Shown: one piece after another, positions 16,807-25,003 of the stretch
Layout of the letters: the number at the start of each line of letters is the position of its first letter
Position numbering within the stretch: position 1 is the stretch's first letter
From: Nocardia flavorosea
GTDB lineage: Bacteria; Actinomycetota; Actinomycetes; Mycobacteriales; Mycobacteriaceae
NCBI RefSeq assembly: GCF_015477805.1
Contig: NZ_JADLQL010000001.1
Coordinates: forward strand, 186,001-250,000
Length of the DNA: 64,000 bases
Direction: 5' to 3'
Program-made: the position numbers and the translations under genes
The notes under the pieces: model-generated
Databases searched by the model: none
What the model was told of the DNA's origin: nothing
The model's input: only the letters and a program-made list of their open reading frames with translations

Positions 16807-16862
16807 GGCCGTACGGATTCCCGCGGGCCCGCCGGGCCCGCCACACGGTGAGGACATCGCGC

Positions 16863-18017
16863 GTGAGCTACTACCTGAACGACGAAGAAGCGCTGCTGGT
16901 GCGAACGGTGCGCGAGTTCATCGATCGTGAGGTGAAACCGTCGGTGCAGGAAGTCGAACATGCCAATCGGTACCCGGAGGCGTGGATCGACCAGATGAAG
17001 CGGATCGGTATCTACGGGCTGGCCGTTCCCGAGGAATTCGGCGGCACCCCGGTCTCGATGCCGTGCTACGTGCAGGTCACCGAGGAACTCGCCCGCGGCT
17101 GGATGTCGCTGTCCGGCGCGATGGGCGGCCATACCGTTGTCGCGAAACTGATCGGCCTGTTCGGCACCGAGGAGCAGAAGAAGCAGTATCTGCCGCGGCT
17201 GGCCACCGGTGAGATCCGGGCGACCATGGCGCTGACCGAACCCGGCGGCGGCTCGGATCTGCAGGCCATGACCACCCACGCCAAACGAGACGGCGACGAT
17301 CTGGTGATCAACGGGGCCAAGACCTGGATCACCAACGCGCGGCGATCGGGAGTTATCGCCCTCCTGTGCAAGACCGACCCGGCCGCAACCCCGCGGCACC
17401 GTGGTATGTCGATCGTGCTGGTCGAACACGGCCCCGGCCTCACGGTGTCCCGGGACCTGCCCAAACTCGGCTACAAGGGGGTCGAGAGCTGTGAGCTGTC
17501 GTTCGACGGCTACCGGATCACAGCGGACGCCATTCTCGGCGGCGTGCCCGGTAAAGGTTTCGCGCAGATGATGAAGGGCCTCGAAACCGGCCGGATCCAG
17601 GTGGCGTCCCGCGCCCTCGGCGTCGCCGCGGCCGCCCTCGAGGATTCGCTCGCCTACGCGCAACAGCGGGAAAGTTTCGGCGAGCCGATCTGGAAGCATC
17701 AGTCGGTCGGCAACTACCTGGCCGATATGGCCACCAAACTCACCGCCGCCCGCCAGCTCACCCGGCATGCGGCCGAAATGTACGACCGCGGGGAACGCTG
17801 CGATATGGAAGCCGGAATGGCCAAACTATACGCTTCCGAGGTCGCGATGGAGATCGCGCTCAACGCGGTTCGCATCCACGGCGGGTACGGGTACTCCACC
17901 GAGTACGACGTCGAACGCTACTTCCGCGACGCTCCGCTGATGATCGTCGGAGAAGGCACCAACGAGATCCAGCGCAATGTGATCGCGGCCCAGCTCGTCG
18001 CCCGCGGGGGGCTGTGA
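16863..18017 (+). CDS. acyl-CoA dehydrogenase
   Basis: A 384-residue acyl-CoA dehydrogenase of standard length. It shows LTEPGGGSDLQAM for FAD binding, INGAKTWITNA in the beta domain, YAQQRESFGEPIWKHQSV, and the C-terminal VGEGTNEIQRNVIAAQ with the catalytic Glu. A GTG at 16863 is preferred over GTG 16848 because GTGAGGA lies nine bases before it and the conserved N-terminus begins there. It is followed after three bases by a MaoC hydratase and then a thiolase, which together make a near-complete beta-oxidation round (dehydrogenation, hydration, thiolysis). The divergent CitE/MaoC/SDR operon shares its promoter region. Confidence 0.93.
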   Translation: MSYYLNDEEALLVRTVREFIDREVKPSVQEVEHANRYPEAWIDQMKRIGIYGLAVPEEFGGTPVSMPCYVQVTEELARGWMSLSGAMGGHTVVAKLIGLFGTEEQKKQYLPRLATGEIRATMALTEPGGGSDLQAMTTHAKRDGDDLVINGAKTWITNARRSGVIALLCKTDPAATPRHRGMSIVLVEHGPGLTVSRDLPKLGYKGVESCELSFDGYRITADAILGGVPGKGFAQMMKGLETGRIQVASRALGVAAAALEDSLAYAQQRESFGEPIWKHQSVGNYLADMATKLTAARQLTRHAAEMYDRGERCDMEAGMAKLYASEVAMEIALNAVRIHGGYGYSTEYDVERYFRDAPLMIVGEGTNEIQRNVIAAQLVARGGL

Positions 18018-18020
18018 ACC

Positions 18021-18473
18021 ATGCGGGTTTTCCAGGGAATCGACGAGGTGGCGGCCGCAGTCGGCACCCATCTCGGCTACAGCGAGTGGCTCGAGGTGAC
18101 CCAGGACCGGATCGACGCCTTCGCCGCCGCGACCGGCGACCACCAGTGGATCCACGTGGATCCCGAACGGGCGGCCGCGGGCCCCTACGGCAGCACGATC
18201 GCGCACGGGTATCTGACGTTGTCGCTGCTGCCCGCACTGGGCGCCGCGATCTTCGAGATCGAGGGCGTCCGGATGAAGATCAACTACGGCATGAACAAGG
18301 TTCGCTTTCCCGCGCCGGTGCCGGTGGGCTCGAAGATCCGCTGCGGAGCCCGGCTGGAATCGCTCGAACGAACGCCCAAGGGCGCCAACCTGATCACCAC
18401 CTACACCATCGAAATAGACGGCGCCCGGCGTCCGGCGCTGGTCGCCGAGACCATTCGCGTCCTGGTCGACTGA
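18021..18473 (+). CDS. MaoC-family enoyl-CoA hydratase (single hotdog)
   Basis: A 150-residue MaoC/R-hydratase. The hydratase-2 motif is clear: FAAATGDHQWIHVDPERA, with the catalytic Asp/His pair, followed by YGSTIAHGYLTLSLLP. It hydrates trans-2-enoyl-CoA to a 3-hydroxyacyl-CoA and acts as a dimer. It begins three bases after the dehydrogenase stop and ends 13 bases before the thiolase start, so the three genes are one operon. The hydroxyacyl dehydrogenase needed between hydratase and thiolase could be one of the SDRs nearby. Confidence 0.9.
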   Translation: MRVFQGIDEVAAAVGTHLGYSEWLEVTQDRIDAFAAATGDHQWIHVDPERAAAGPYGSTIAHGYLTLSLLPALGAAIFEIEGVRMKINYGMNKVRFPAPVPVGSKIRCGARLESLERTPKGANLITTYTIEIDGARRPALVAETIRVLVD

Positions 18474-18486
18474 GGAGCGAAATCCC

Positions 18487-19683
18487 ATGACACGCGCAGC
18501 ATTGGTGGCCCCCGTCCGCACCCCCGTCGGCCGCTTCGGCGGAGCGCTGAAAGATGTGCCGGCTGTGACCTTGGCGACTACCGTCATCAAGGAAACCGTC
18601 GCACGATCCGGAATAGACCCCGAACGCATCGACGATGTCGCGATGGGCCAGTCGTACGCGAACTCCGAAGCCCCGTGTATCGGCCGCTGGGCCGCCCTCG
18701 ACGCCGGACTGCCGATCTCGGTCGCCGGCCTGCAGACCGACCGCCGCTGCGGCACCGGCCTCCAGGCGCTGGTGACCGCCGCCATGATGGTGCAGACCGG
18801 TGCCGCGGAGGTGGTACTGGCCGGTGGCGTGGAATCGATGAGCACGATCGAGCACTACACGACCGGTGCGCGCTGGGGCGCCAAATCCGGTGGCCTGCAA
18901 CTGTTCGACCGGCTCGATCGCGGTCGCGAACGCTCGCAGCCGGAATGGCGCTTCGGCCGGATCAGCGGAATGATCGAAACCGCCGAGAACGTCGCGGCGA
19001 AGTACGGGATCACCCGCGCGGAATCCGATCAGCTCGCCGCGGAAAGCCATCGGCGCGCCCACGCGGCCTGGGAAGCCGGGCGCTTCGACGCCGAGGTCGT
19101 GCCGGTCGAGGTCACCGATCGTAAGGGTGCGGTGACGATATTCGCCCGGGACGAGGGCATCCGGCCCGAATCCAGCGCCGATTCGCTCGGGAAACTACGG
19201 TCGATGCAGCCCGGCGGCGTGGTGACCGCGGGTAACGCGAGCCAGCAGAACGACGCCGCCGCGGCGGTGCTCGTCGTCGCCGAAGACCGCCTCGACGAAC
19301 TCGGTCTCGAACCGATCGGATTCCTCGAAGGCTGGACGGCGGCCGGCTGCGACCCCGCTCTGATGGGCCTCGGCCCTGTCGCCGCCGTGGACAAACTGTT
19401 CGCCCGCACCGGACGTGGATTCGCCGACTACGATCTGATCGAACTCAACGAAGCCTTCGCCTGCCAGGTCCTGGGCGTACTCCGCGGTTGGGGCTGGGAC
19501 GACCGGGACAGGTTGAACGTCAACGGTTCCGGTATCTCTCTCGGCCACCCCATCGGCGCCACGGGCGTGCGCATGCTGACCACGGCGCTGCACGAGCTCG
19601 GCCGGCGCGGCGGCGGCCGCGCACTGCTCACGATGTGCATCGGCGGAGGCCAGGGGATGGCGGCGTCGGTAGTTTCGGCCTGA
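18487..19683 (+). CDS. thiolase (acetyl-CoA C-acyltransferase)
   Basis: A 398-residue biosynthetic or degradative thiolase. The acyl-accepting Cys is in QTDRRCGTGLQAL near residue 90. The family NEAFA segment is present, GHPIGATG carries a catalytic His, and the second Cys is in LLTMCIGGGQG. It cleaves a 3-oxoacyl-CoA with CoA, or condenses two acetyl-CoA. A GAGGAG site precedes the ATG. It is the last gene of the dehydrogenase, hydratase, thiolase operon and supplies the final step of the cycle. FadA and atoB types cannot be separated from sequence alone. Confidence 0.93.
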   Translation: MTRAALVAPVRTPVGRFGGALKDVPAVTLATTVIKETVARSGIDPERIDDVAMGQSYANSEAPCIGRWAALDAGLPISVAGLQTDRRCGTGLQALVTAAMMVQTGAAEVVLAGGVESMSTIEHYTTGARWGAKSGGLQLFDRLDRGRERSQPEWRFGRISGMIETAENVAAKYGITRAESDQLAAESHRRAHAAWEAGRFDAEVVPVEVTDRKGAVTIFARDEGIRPESSADSLGKLRSMQPGGVVTAGNASQQNDAAAAVLVVAEDRLDELGLEPIGFLEGWTAAGCDPALMGLGPVAAVDKLFARTGRGFADYDLIELNEAFACQVLGVLRGWGWDDRDRLNVNGSGISLGHPIGATGVRMLTTALHELGRRGGGRALLTMCIGGGQGMAASVVSA

Positions 19684-20018
19684 ACCACACCCTGCTCGGC
19701 CGGCCGAGGGCGTTACTCGCCGCGCACGGCACGCGGTCGGCAACGAATACGACCGGCGGGGCAGCCGGGTACGTGCACCCGCCGATGCCGCAACCCCGGA
19801 CGGTGGCGTTCCGGCAGCCGGATCGAGTTTCGCCGGAACCACCGGAACCGGGCAGTGGGATTACGCCGTCGGCGCAGCGAGCTCCTCGGCCGGCTGATCA
19901 CTGTCGGGGCTCGTGCGTGCGCCGGGAAGCGTGTTGGTGCGTGCGCCGGGAAGCGGTTGCCCGGCGGCCGTACGCAACGGCCCGGATCGGGGCGGCATTA
20001 TCCGGGGCATCTCACCAC
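19684..20018. other. Intergenic region before the thiamin operon, with a short tandem repeat
   Basis: No gene is supported over about 335 bp. It contains two copies of GTGCGTGCGCCGGGAAGCG (19913-19931 and 19937-19955) in tandem with a 24-bp period. Short open frames are Arg-rich artefacts. Confidence 0.6.
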
Positions 20019-20046
20019 TTGTCATGCGACGCGCCACTGGTATGGT
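20019..20046 (+). promoter_or_regulatory. Promoter of the tenA-thiYXZ operon
   Basis: TTGTCA (20019-20024) and TATGGT (20041-20046) are 16 bp apart. The start of transcription would fall just before the THI box, as expected for a riboswitch leader. Confidence 0.6.
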
Positions 20047-20058
20047 CGGATTCGTTCT

Positions 20059-20133
20059 GACACGGGGTGCTCCGCACGGCGCGGGGCTGAGATCACACCC
20101 GGGAACCTGTCCAGGTAATGCTGACGAAGGGAT
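20059..20133 (+). promoter_or_regulatory. TPP riboswitch (THI element)
   Basis: The conserved THI-box parts appear in order: GGGGTGCTC, then GGGGCTGAGATCACACCC, GGGAACCTGTCCAGGTAATG and CTGACGAAGGGA. The element senses thiamin pyrophosphate and lowers expression when TPP is high. Its last conserved GAAGGGA doubles as the probable ribosome site of tenA, and no terminator hairpin follows, so control is probably at translation start. Confidence 0.95.
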
Positions 20134-20142
20134 GTCTTGGCG

Positions 20143-20847
20143 TTGTCCGCGCATACCATGGAAACCGGCCGTTTCACCGATCACCTCTGGGACCGGACGA
20201 AGGCGCTGCGCGGCGCCATCGACGATCTCGAATTCCTCCGGTTGCTCGGGGCCGGCACCCTGCCACCCGAGGTTTTCCGCACGTATATCGAGCAGGATTC
20301 GCTGTACCTGACCGGTTATTCGAAGGTGCTGGCCCTGCTCTCGGCCAAGGCGCCGACTGCCGAGGCAGCACGGTTCTGGGCGAATTCGGCCGCCTCGGCG
20401 GTGTCGGTCGAGACCGCCCTGCACGACGAACTGCTCGGTGGCGGAAAGTTGCCCGCACGCGAGGGGGAGCCGGAGCATTCGGCGGCCTGCCTCGGCTACG
20501 TCTCCTATCTGATCGCCACCGCCGCCACCGAGTCCTACGCCGTGGGCGCGGCCGCGGCGCTGCCGTGCTTCTGGATATACGCCGAGGTCGGGCGCGATCT
20601 CGCCGCACGCGCGGCCGCGGTTTCGGCCGCCGATCCCGAGCACCCCTACGCGCGGTGGGTGGCCACCTACGGTGACGCGGAGTTCCAGGAGTCGGCGGCC
20701 GCGGCCCGCACGATGGTCGACGCCGCGGCGGAGGTCGCCAGTGAGCGGGACCGCGCGGCGATGGTGACGGCATTCACCGTCGCCACCCGGTACGAACTGA
20801 TGTTCTGGGATACCGCCCTGCATCCGCAGCCCTGGCCCGCCCCGTGA
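20143..20847 (+). CDS. tenA: TenA-family thiaminase II / aminopyrimidine aminohydrolase
   Basis: About 234 residues, an all-helical TenA protein. TenA hydrolyses aminomethyl-HMP (and thiamin) to HMP for reuse in thiamin synthesis. Visible marks are FRTYIEQDSLYLTGYSKVL, ETALHDELL, and ESYAVGAAAALPCFWIYAEVG, which carries the catalytic Cys. There is no ATG at the right distance: TTG at 20143 lies ten bases after the riboswitch GAAGGGA, TTG 20137 is also possible, and ATG 20158 would be far from it. It lies directly behind a TPP riboswitch and overlaps the binding-protein gene by four bases, which agrees with pyrimidine salvage. Confidence 0.92.
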   Translation: MSAHTMETGRFTDHLWDRTKALRGAIDDLEFLRLLGAGTLPPEVFRTYIEQDSLYLTGYSKVLALLSAKAPTAEAARFWANSAASAVSVETALHDELLGGGKLPAREGEPEHSAACLGYVSYLIATAATESYAVGAAAALPCFWIYAEVGRDLAARAAAVSAADPEHPYARWVATYGDAEFQESAAAARTMVDAAAEVASERDRAAMVTAFTVATRYELMFWDTALHPQPWPAP

Positions 20848-21866
20848 CCGGCCGCCTACGCCGGACCCTCGCGACGGCAGCCGCCGCACTGGTGGCACTG
20901 ACTGCGCTGAACGCCTGCTCCGCGGGGACCGGTGACGACGCAACCATCCGCTTCGCCCTGGACTGGACGCCGAACACCAACCACACCGGACTGTTCGTGG
21001 CGCAGCAGCGGGGCTGGTTCGCCGAGGCCGGCCTGGACGTGGAGATCCTGCCGTACAACAACACCGCCGTCGATACGGTCATCGATGCCGGTAACGCCGA
21101 ATTCGGTATCAGTACCCATAATTCGTCGACGTTCTCCCGCGCCTCCGGCGGGCATACGATCTCGGTGCTCGCACCGCTGCAACATTGGGCCACCGGGATC
21201 GGGGTGAAGGCGGACCGGGCCGATATCAGGTCCCCGAAAGACCTGGACGGTAAGACCTACGCCGGCTTCGGCGACCCCGGCGAGGTGGAAGCACTGCAGC
21301 AGGTGATCCGCAACGACGGCGGTACGGGCGAATTCGAATCGGTCACCCTGGGCACCTCGGCGTACGAGGCGGTCTATTCGGGGCAGGCGGATTTCACCGT
21401 GTCCTATCTCGCCTGGGAGGGTATCGAGGCCGAACACCACGGCACCCCGATGAAGTACTTCCGCTACACCGATTTCGGTTTCGCCGACGCGTATGCCATC
21501 GTGATCGACGCCAATGAGGATTGGTTGGCGGCCAATCCCGATCGCGCGGCGAAGTTCGTCCAGGCTCTGCAACGCGGATACCAGTTCGCCGCCGACGAAC
21601 CGGCCGCCGCCGCCCAGGATCTGCTCGACGCCAACCCCGGTGCCTTCCCCGACGAATCGCTGGTGTTCGAGAGTCAGCGCATGCTGGCCGAACAGTTCAT
21701 GAAAGACTCCGGCGGCCGGGTAGGCACCCAGACCCGGGAGCAGTGGGCCGCGAACTCCGGTTTCCTGTTCGACAAGGGCCTGCTCACCGGGCCGGACGGT
21801 GCGCCCTTGGCCGAGGAACCCGACTGGTCGACGTATTTCACCGATGAATATCTCGCCTCCCCATAG
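20844..21866 (+). CDS. thiY: ABC transporter substrate-binding lipoprotein, ThiY/NMT1-like
   Basis: A 340-residue binding protein starting with GTG, overlapping the tenA stop as GTGA. A short signal peptide ends in the lipobox-like LTALNAC at about residue 24. The mature protein begins with IRFALDWTPNTNHTGLFVAQ and GWFAEAGLDVEILPY, the hallmark of THI5/NMT1 and ThiY proteins that bind thiamin pyrimidine precursors (formyl-aminopyrimidine). With tenA, permease and ATPase under one TPP riboswitch it forms the uptake side of the pyrimidine salvage route. It acts at the outer face of the membrane. Confidence 0.9.
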   Translation: MTGRLRRTLATAAAALVALTALNACSAGTGDDATIRFALDWTPNTNHTGLFVAQQRGWFAEAGLDVEILPYNNTAVDTVIDAGNAEFGISTHNSSTFSRASGGHTISVLAPLQHWATGIGVKADRADIRSPKDLDGKTYAGFGDPGEVEALQQVIRNDGGTGEFESVTLGTSAYEAVYSGQADFTVSYLAWEGIEAEHHGTPMKYFRYTDFGFADAYAIVIDANEDWLAANPDRAAKFVQALQRGYQFAADEPAAAAQDLLDANPGAFPDESLVFESQRMLAEQFMKDSGGRVGTQTREQWAANSGFLFDKGLLTGPDGAPLAEEPDWSTYFTDEYLASP

Positions 21867-22707
21867 CGTCGCGGCGCCCGGCAACCCGCCGTCCTCCACA
21901 CCGCCTGCGGTAACCGGTTCCGGGTTCTCGGCGCTCGGCCGACTGGTGCCGGCACTCGCGACAGTGGTGCTTCTGGTCGCCGGCTGGCAGGTTTACGTGG
22001 AAATCAGTGGTATTCGGCCGCAACTGCTTCCGTCACCCCTACGTGTGCTGGAACAGGGGTGGGCACACCGCGACGAGATAGCCGTCCACGCCGTCGCCAC
22101 CTTGCAGGTGACCGCCACCGGTTTCGCGTTATCGCTCAGCCTGGCCTGGCTACTGGCCGTCGTGGTCGATTTCTCGCCGTGGCTACGCCGCGCCTTCGTC
22201 CCGCTGTTCGTGGCCTCACAGACTCTGCCGATCATCGCGATCGCGCCGCTGATGGTCATCTGGTTCGGTTTCGGGTTGCTACCGAAAGTTCTCGTCGTCG
22301 CGCTGGTCACCTTTTTCCCGATGGCGATCGGCCTGATCGAGGGATTCGCCGCGGCCGACCGGGATGCGGGCGCGCTGTTGCGCAGTATGGGTGCTTCACG
22401 CGTTCAGGTCTTCCGCTATGTGCGCCTGCCGTCGGCGGTACCCCGATTCTTCACGGCGCTGCGCATCGGCATCACCTACGCCGTAGTCGGCGCGGTGTTC
22501 GCCGAGTACGTCGGGGCGCGCCAGGGGCTCGGTATCTACATGAGCTTGCAGAAGAACTCGTTCCGCACCGACCTGGTGCTGGCGGCCGTGTTCGTGACAG
22601 CGCTCCTCAGCATCGCGCTGTACCTGCTGACGTTCGCGGTCGAGCGGGTCGTCGCGCCGTGGTCGCGGACAGAGGACAGGAGCGGCCGTGGCCGATTCGC
22701 ACGGTAA
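21844..22707 (+). CDS. thiX: ABC transporter permease, ThiX-like
   Basis: A 287-residue BPD_transp_1 permease with about six membrane helices (first near VPALATVVLLVAGWQVYV). The EAA-like loop reads AADRDAGALLRSMGASRVQV and contacts the ATPase. The ATG at 21844 overlaps the end of the binding-protein gene by 23 bp and has no clear ribosome site, so it probably depends on translational coupling; GTG 21799 is an alternative. It is the membrane channel of the pyrimidine-precursor transporter. Confidence 0.88.
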   Translation: MNISPPHSVAAPGNPPSSTPPAVTGSGFSALGRLVPALATVVLLVAGWQVYVEISGIRPQLLPSPLRVLEQGWAHRDEIAVHAVATLQVTATGFALSLSLAWLLAVVVDFSPWLRRAFVPLFVASQTLPIIAIAPLMVIWFGFGLLPKVLVVALVTFFPMAIGLIEGFAAADRDAGALLRSMGASRVQVFRYVRLPSAVPRFFTALRIGITYAVVGAVFAEYVGARQGLGIYMSLQKNSFRTDLVLAAVFVTALLSIALYLLTFAVERVVAPWSRTEDRSGRGRFAR

Positions 22708-23470
22708 TCGACTCGTCGTCGATTCCCTCGGCAAATCTTTTCCGCTCCCGGGCCGCAGGCAGGGGCGCCGACAGGTTCTGGCCGGTGTGTCGTTCATCGC
22801 GCAGCCCGGTGAGTTCGTTTCCGTCATCGGTCCGAGCGGGTGCGGGAAGAGCACCCTGTTCAATACGCTGGCCGGGCTGGAGATCCCTGATTCGGGCCGT
22901 ATCGGCTTCGGTGACGATACCCGGCCCGCGGCCGCGCACTGCGCTTATATGCCGCAGAAGGATCTGCTGTTTCCGTGGCGAACCGTTCTCGACAACACCG
23001 TTCTCGGACTCCAGGTGCACGGTGTGCCGAAAGCCGAGGCCCGGCGCCGGGCCCTCGAACTGTTCGATGCCTTCGGGCTGTCCGGATTCGAGGACGCTCG
23101 CCCGTCCCAGCTGTCCGGCGGTATGCGGCAGCGTGCCGCGCTGCTGCGCACTGTCGTCCAGGAACGCGAATTACTGCTGTTGGATGAGCCTTTCGGTGCG
23201 CTCGACTCGTTGACGCGCACCGAGATGCAGGCCTGGTTGCAGGATGTCTGGCAACGGTATCGGTGGATGGTCCTGATGATCACCCACGATATCCGCGAGG
23301 CGGTCTACCTGTCGGACCGCGTCGTTGTCCTGTCTGCCCGGCCGGCCCGGGTGCGCCGCGAGGTGCGCGTCGACCTGCCACGGCCACGCACCCTGTCCGT
23401 GATCACGACCCCGGAGTTCGGCGCGTTGGAGCAGGAACTGCTCGATGTATTGACAGCGGAAACGTGTTGA
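22688..23470 (+). CDS. thiZ: ABC transporter ATPase, ThiZ-like
   Basis: A 260-residue ATPase of the nitrate/sulfonate/thiamin-precursor type. It has Walker A GPSGCGKST, Q-loop MPQKDLLFPW, signature LSGGMRQRAALLR, Walker B LLLLDEPFGALD and H-loop ITHDIREA. A GTG start at 22688 follows AGGAGCGGCC and overlaps the permease gene by 20 bp. It powers the ThiXY transporter and ends the riboswitch operon. The 91 bp after it separate it from the convergent esterase remnant. Confidence 0.92.
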   Translation: MADSHGNRLVVDSLGKSFPLPGRRQGRRQVLAGVSFIAQPGEFVSVIGPSGCGKSTLFNTLAGLEIPDSGRIGFGDDTRPAAAHCAYMPQKDLLFPWRTVLDNTVLGLQVHGVPKAEARRRALELFDAFGLSGFEDARPSQLSGGMRQRAALLRTVVQERELLLLDEPFGALDSLTRTEMQAWLQDVWQRYRWMVLMITHDIREAVYLSDRVVVLSARPARVRREVRVDLPRPRTLSVITTPEFGALEQELLDVLTAETC

Positions 23471-23561
23471 TGGCCGGGGCCGGCCGAGCGACGCGAATAC
23501 GCCCCGGTTCCCGACGCGATCCGTAGACCGACTTCCGCTACCGGGCCGTCCCGGTGACCGT

Positions 23562-24149
23562 TCATTCCGGTAGTGGATGGGCTTCGAAGAAATCCCAGAT
23601 CAGCTGCGTGGCGTCGATCGAGGTGGTGTTTCTGCCGACAAAGATCTCCGGGAACGGCACCGCAGTGTCGCCGGGCCAGACATGACCGCCGCCCTGGATG
23701 GAATACAGCTCGACCTCGGCGCCGGCGGGGCACGGATAGCTTTCGCGGTAGACGTCGGGGGCTATCTGCCGCCGGTCCGATGCGACGCCGCATCCGTTGC
23801 GCCGCGCCCATCCTGCGACGCTCTCCGGAACACTCGCGGGACCCGGCCCGTTGACCGTGGGGCCGTTGCGCTCGGTGCCCACGGAGGACCCGGTGCCGTC
23901 GGGGGAGGGCAGTAAGCGGGCATTGGGTCCCGCGCCTCCGGTGTAGGCGACGATCGGGTCCGCGGTGCCGTGGAAGGCGATGACCGGCACCGGCCGGGAG
24001 GTCTTGCACCAGGCGAAATCCTGTACCCCCGCGACCGGGGCGATGGCGGCTATCCGGTCGGACAGGTGGCAGGCCAGCGGATCGAGGTGCGCCACCGGGT
24101 CGGTCGAGACGGTGTCCCCCGGCGTGGCAGGACGGAAACGGTATTCCAC
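23562..24149 (-). pseudogene. C-terminal remnant of a PHB-depolymerase/LpqC-like esterase
   Basis: An open frame of 195 codons matches only the second half of LpqC/feruloyl-esterase-type proteins: LACHLSDRIAAIAPVAG, VPVIAFHGTADPIVAYTGG (catalytic Asp region) and GGGHVWPGD (catalytic His). The first half, with the secretion signal and the GxSxG nucleophile, is absent. The first 25 codons look unrelated, and I find no trace of the missing part up to 24330. The frame is therefore probably a truncated, inactive gene. A recent deletion or a mis-assembled junction could explain it. Confidence 0.7.
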
Positions 24150-24330
24150 TTCACGGAAATGAGTTTCTCACGGCATCGGTTCGCGGTCCGGGGATTCGGG
24201 CGATGGGTGACGACCGGCCTCGAAACCAACCTCGGCTGCCGTCGGCGTGGCGGAACGCCTCGGCATCTGCCTGCGCCTGGAGACAGGTGGTGCAGCCCGG
24301 TGTCGGATGGTCGGCGTCCTCCGCCGGTGT

Positions 24331-24888
24331 CTATTCCAGTGCCGCGCGCAGCGTACGGAATTCTGCGGCCAATGCGTCCAGCGTGTAGTGCGCGTTGAGC
24401 CCGCTCGGATTCGGCAGTACCCAGATCTCGGTTCCGCCGAGCGTATCCGGCTGCCGGCCCACTGTGGTCCGGGGCCGGGCGAATGCCGTGCGATAGGCCC
24501 CCAGGCCGAGTACCGCGAGGACCCGCGGACGGTACTCGCGTACCCGGTCGGCGAGGTCGCGGCCACCGTCGCGCAATTCCTGCGCGGTCAGCTCCGCGGC
24601 CTTCGCCGTCGTGCGTGGTACGACATTCGTGATACCCAGACCCAGCTCGAGTAGTTCCGCCTCCTCGTCGGGGCGCAAGAGCCGCGGCGTGAAACCCGAG
24701 CGGAACAGCGCCGGCCAGAACCGGTTACCCGGCCGGGCGAAATGATGACCGGTGGCCCCCGACCACAAGCCCGGATTGATCCCGCAGAACAGTACCCGCA
24801 GGCCCGGTGCCAGTAGATCTGGAACGGTACTGCCTTCGGCGGCCGCCAGTTCGGCCGGGGAGGGACGATACGCAGCCGAACGTGCCAT
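24331..24888 (-). CDS. mug: G/U(T) mismatch-specific DNA glycosylase (Mug)
   Basis: A 185-residue uracil-DNA glycosylase superfamily protein. It carries the Mug motif 1, CGINPGLWSGATGHHFA, followed by PGNRFWPAL, and motif 2, PNPSGLNAHYT. It removes uracil or ethenocytosine opposite guanine in base-excision repair. Several starts exist; ATG at 24888 (MARSAAYRPSP) fits the family best, and an extension to 24942 is possible. It stands alone between the esterase remnant and the LysR gene. Confidence 0.9.
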   Translation of the reverse strand: MARSAAYRPSPAELAAAEGSTVPDLLAPGLRVLFCGINPGLWSGATGHHFARPGNRFWPALFRSGFTPRLLRPDEEAELLELGLGITNVVPRTTAKAAELTAQELRDGGRDLADRVREYRPRVLAVLGLGAYRTAFARPRTTVGRQPDTLGGTEIWVLPNPSGLNAHYTLDALAAEFRTLRAALE

Positions 24889-25003
24889 CCCGACAGTCTG
24901 CCGCAACCACCCGGGCATCGGAGTAGCGCTCCCGAGCGGCACCCACCGGCCGCTGCTCGGCCCGGTCGCCGGCCGCGTGGCGCGGGACGGACGCCGTTGC
25001 GGT

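Noticed and set aside
20132..20134. ATG inside the end of the THI box as the tenA start
   Set aside because: It is in a different frame from TenA.
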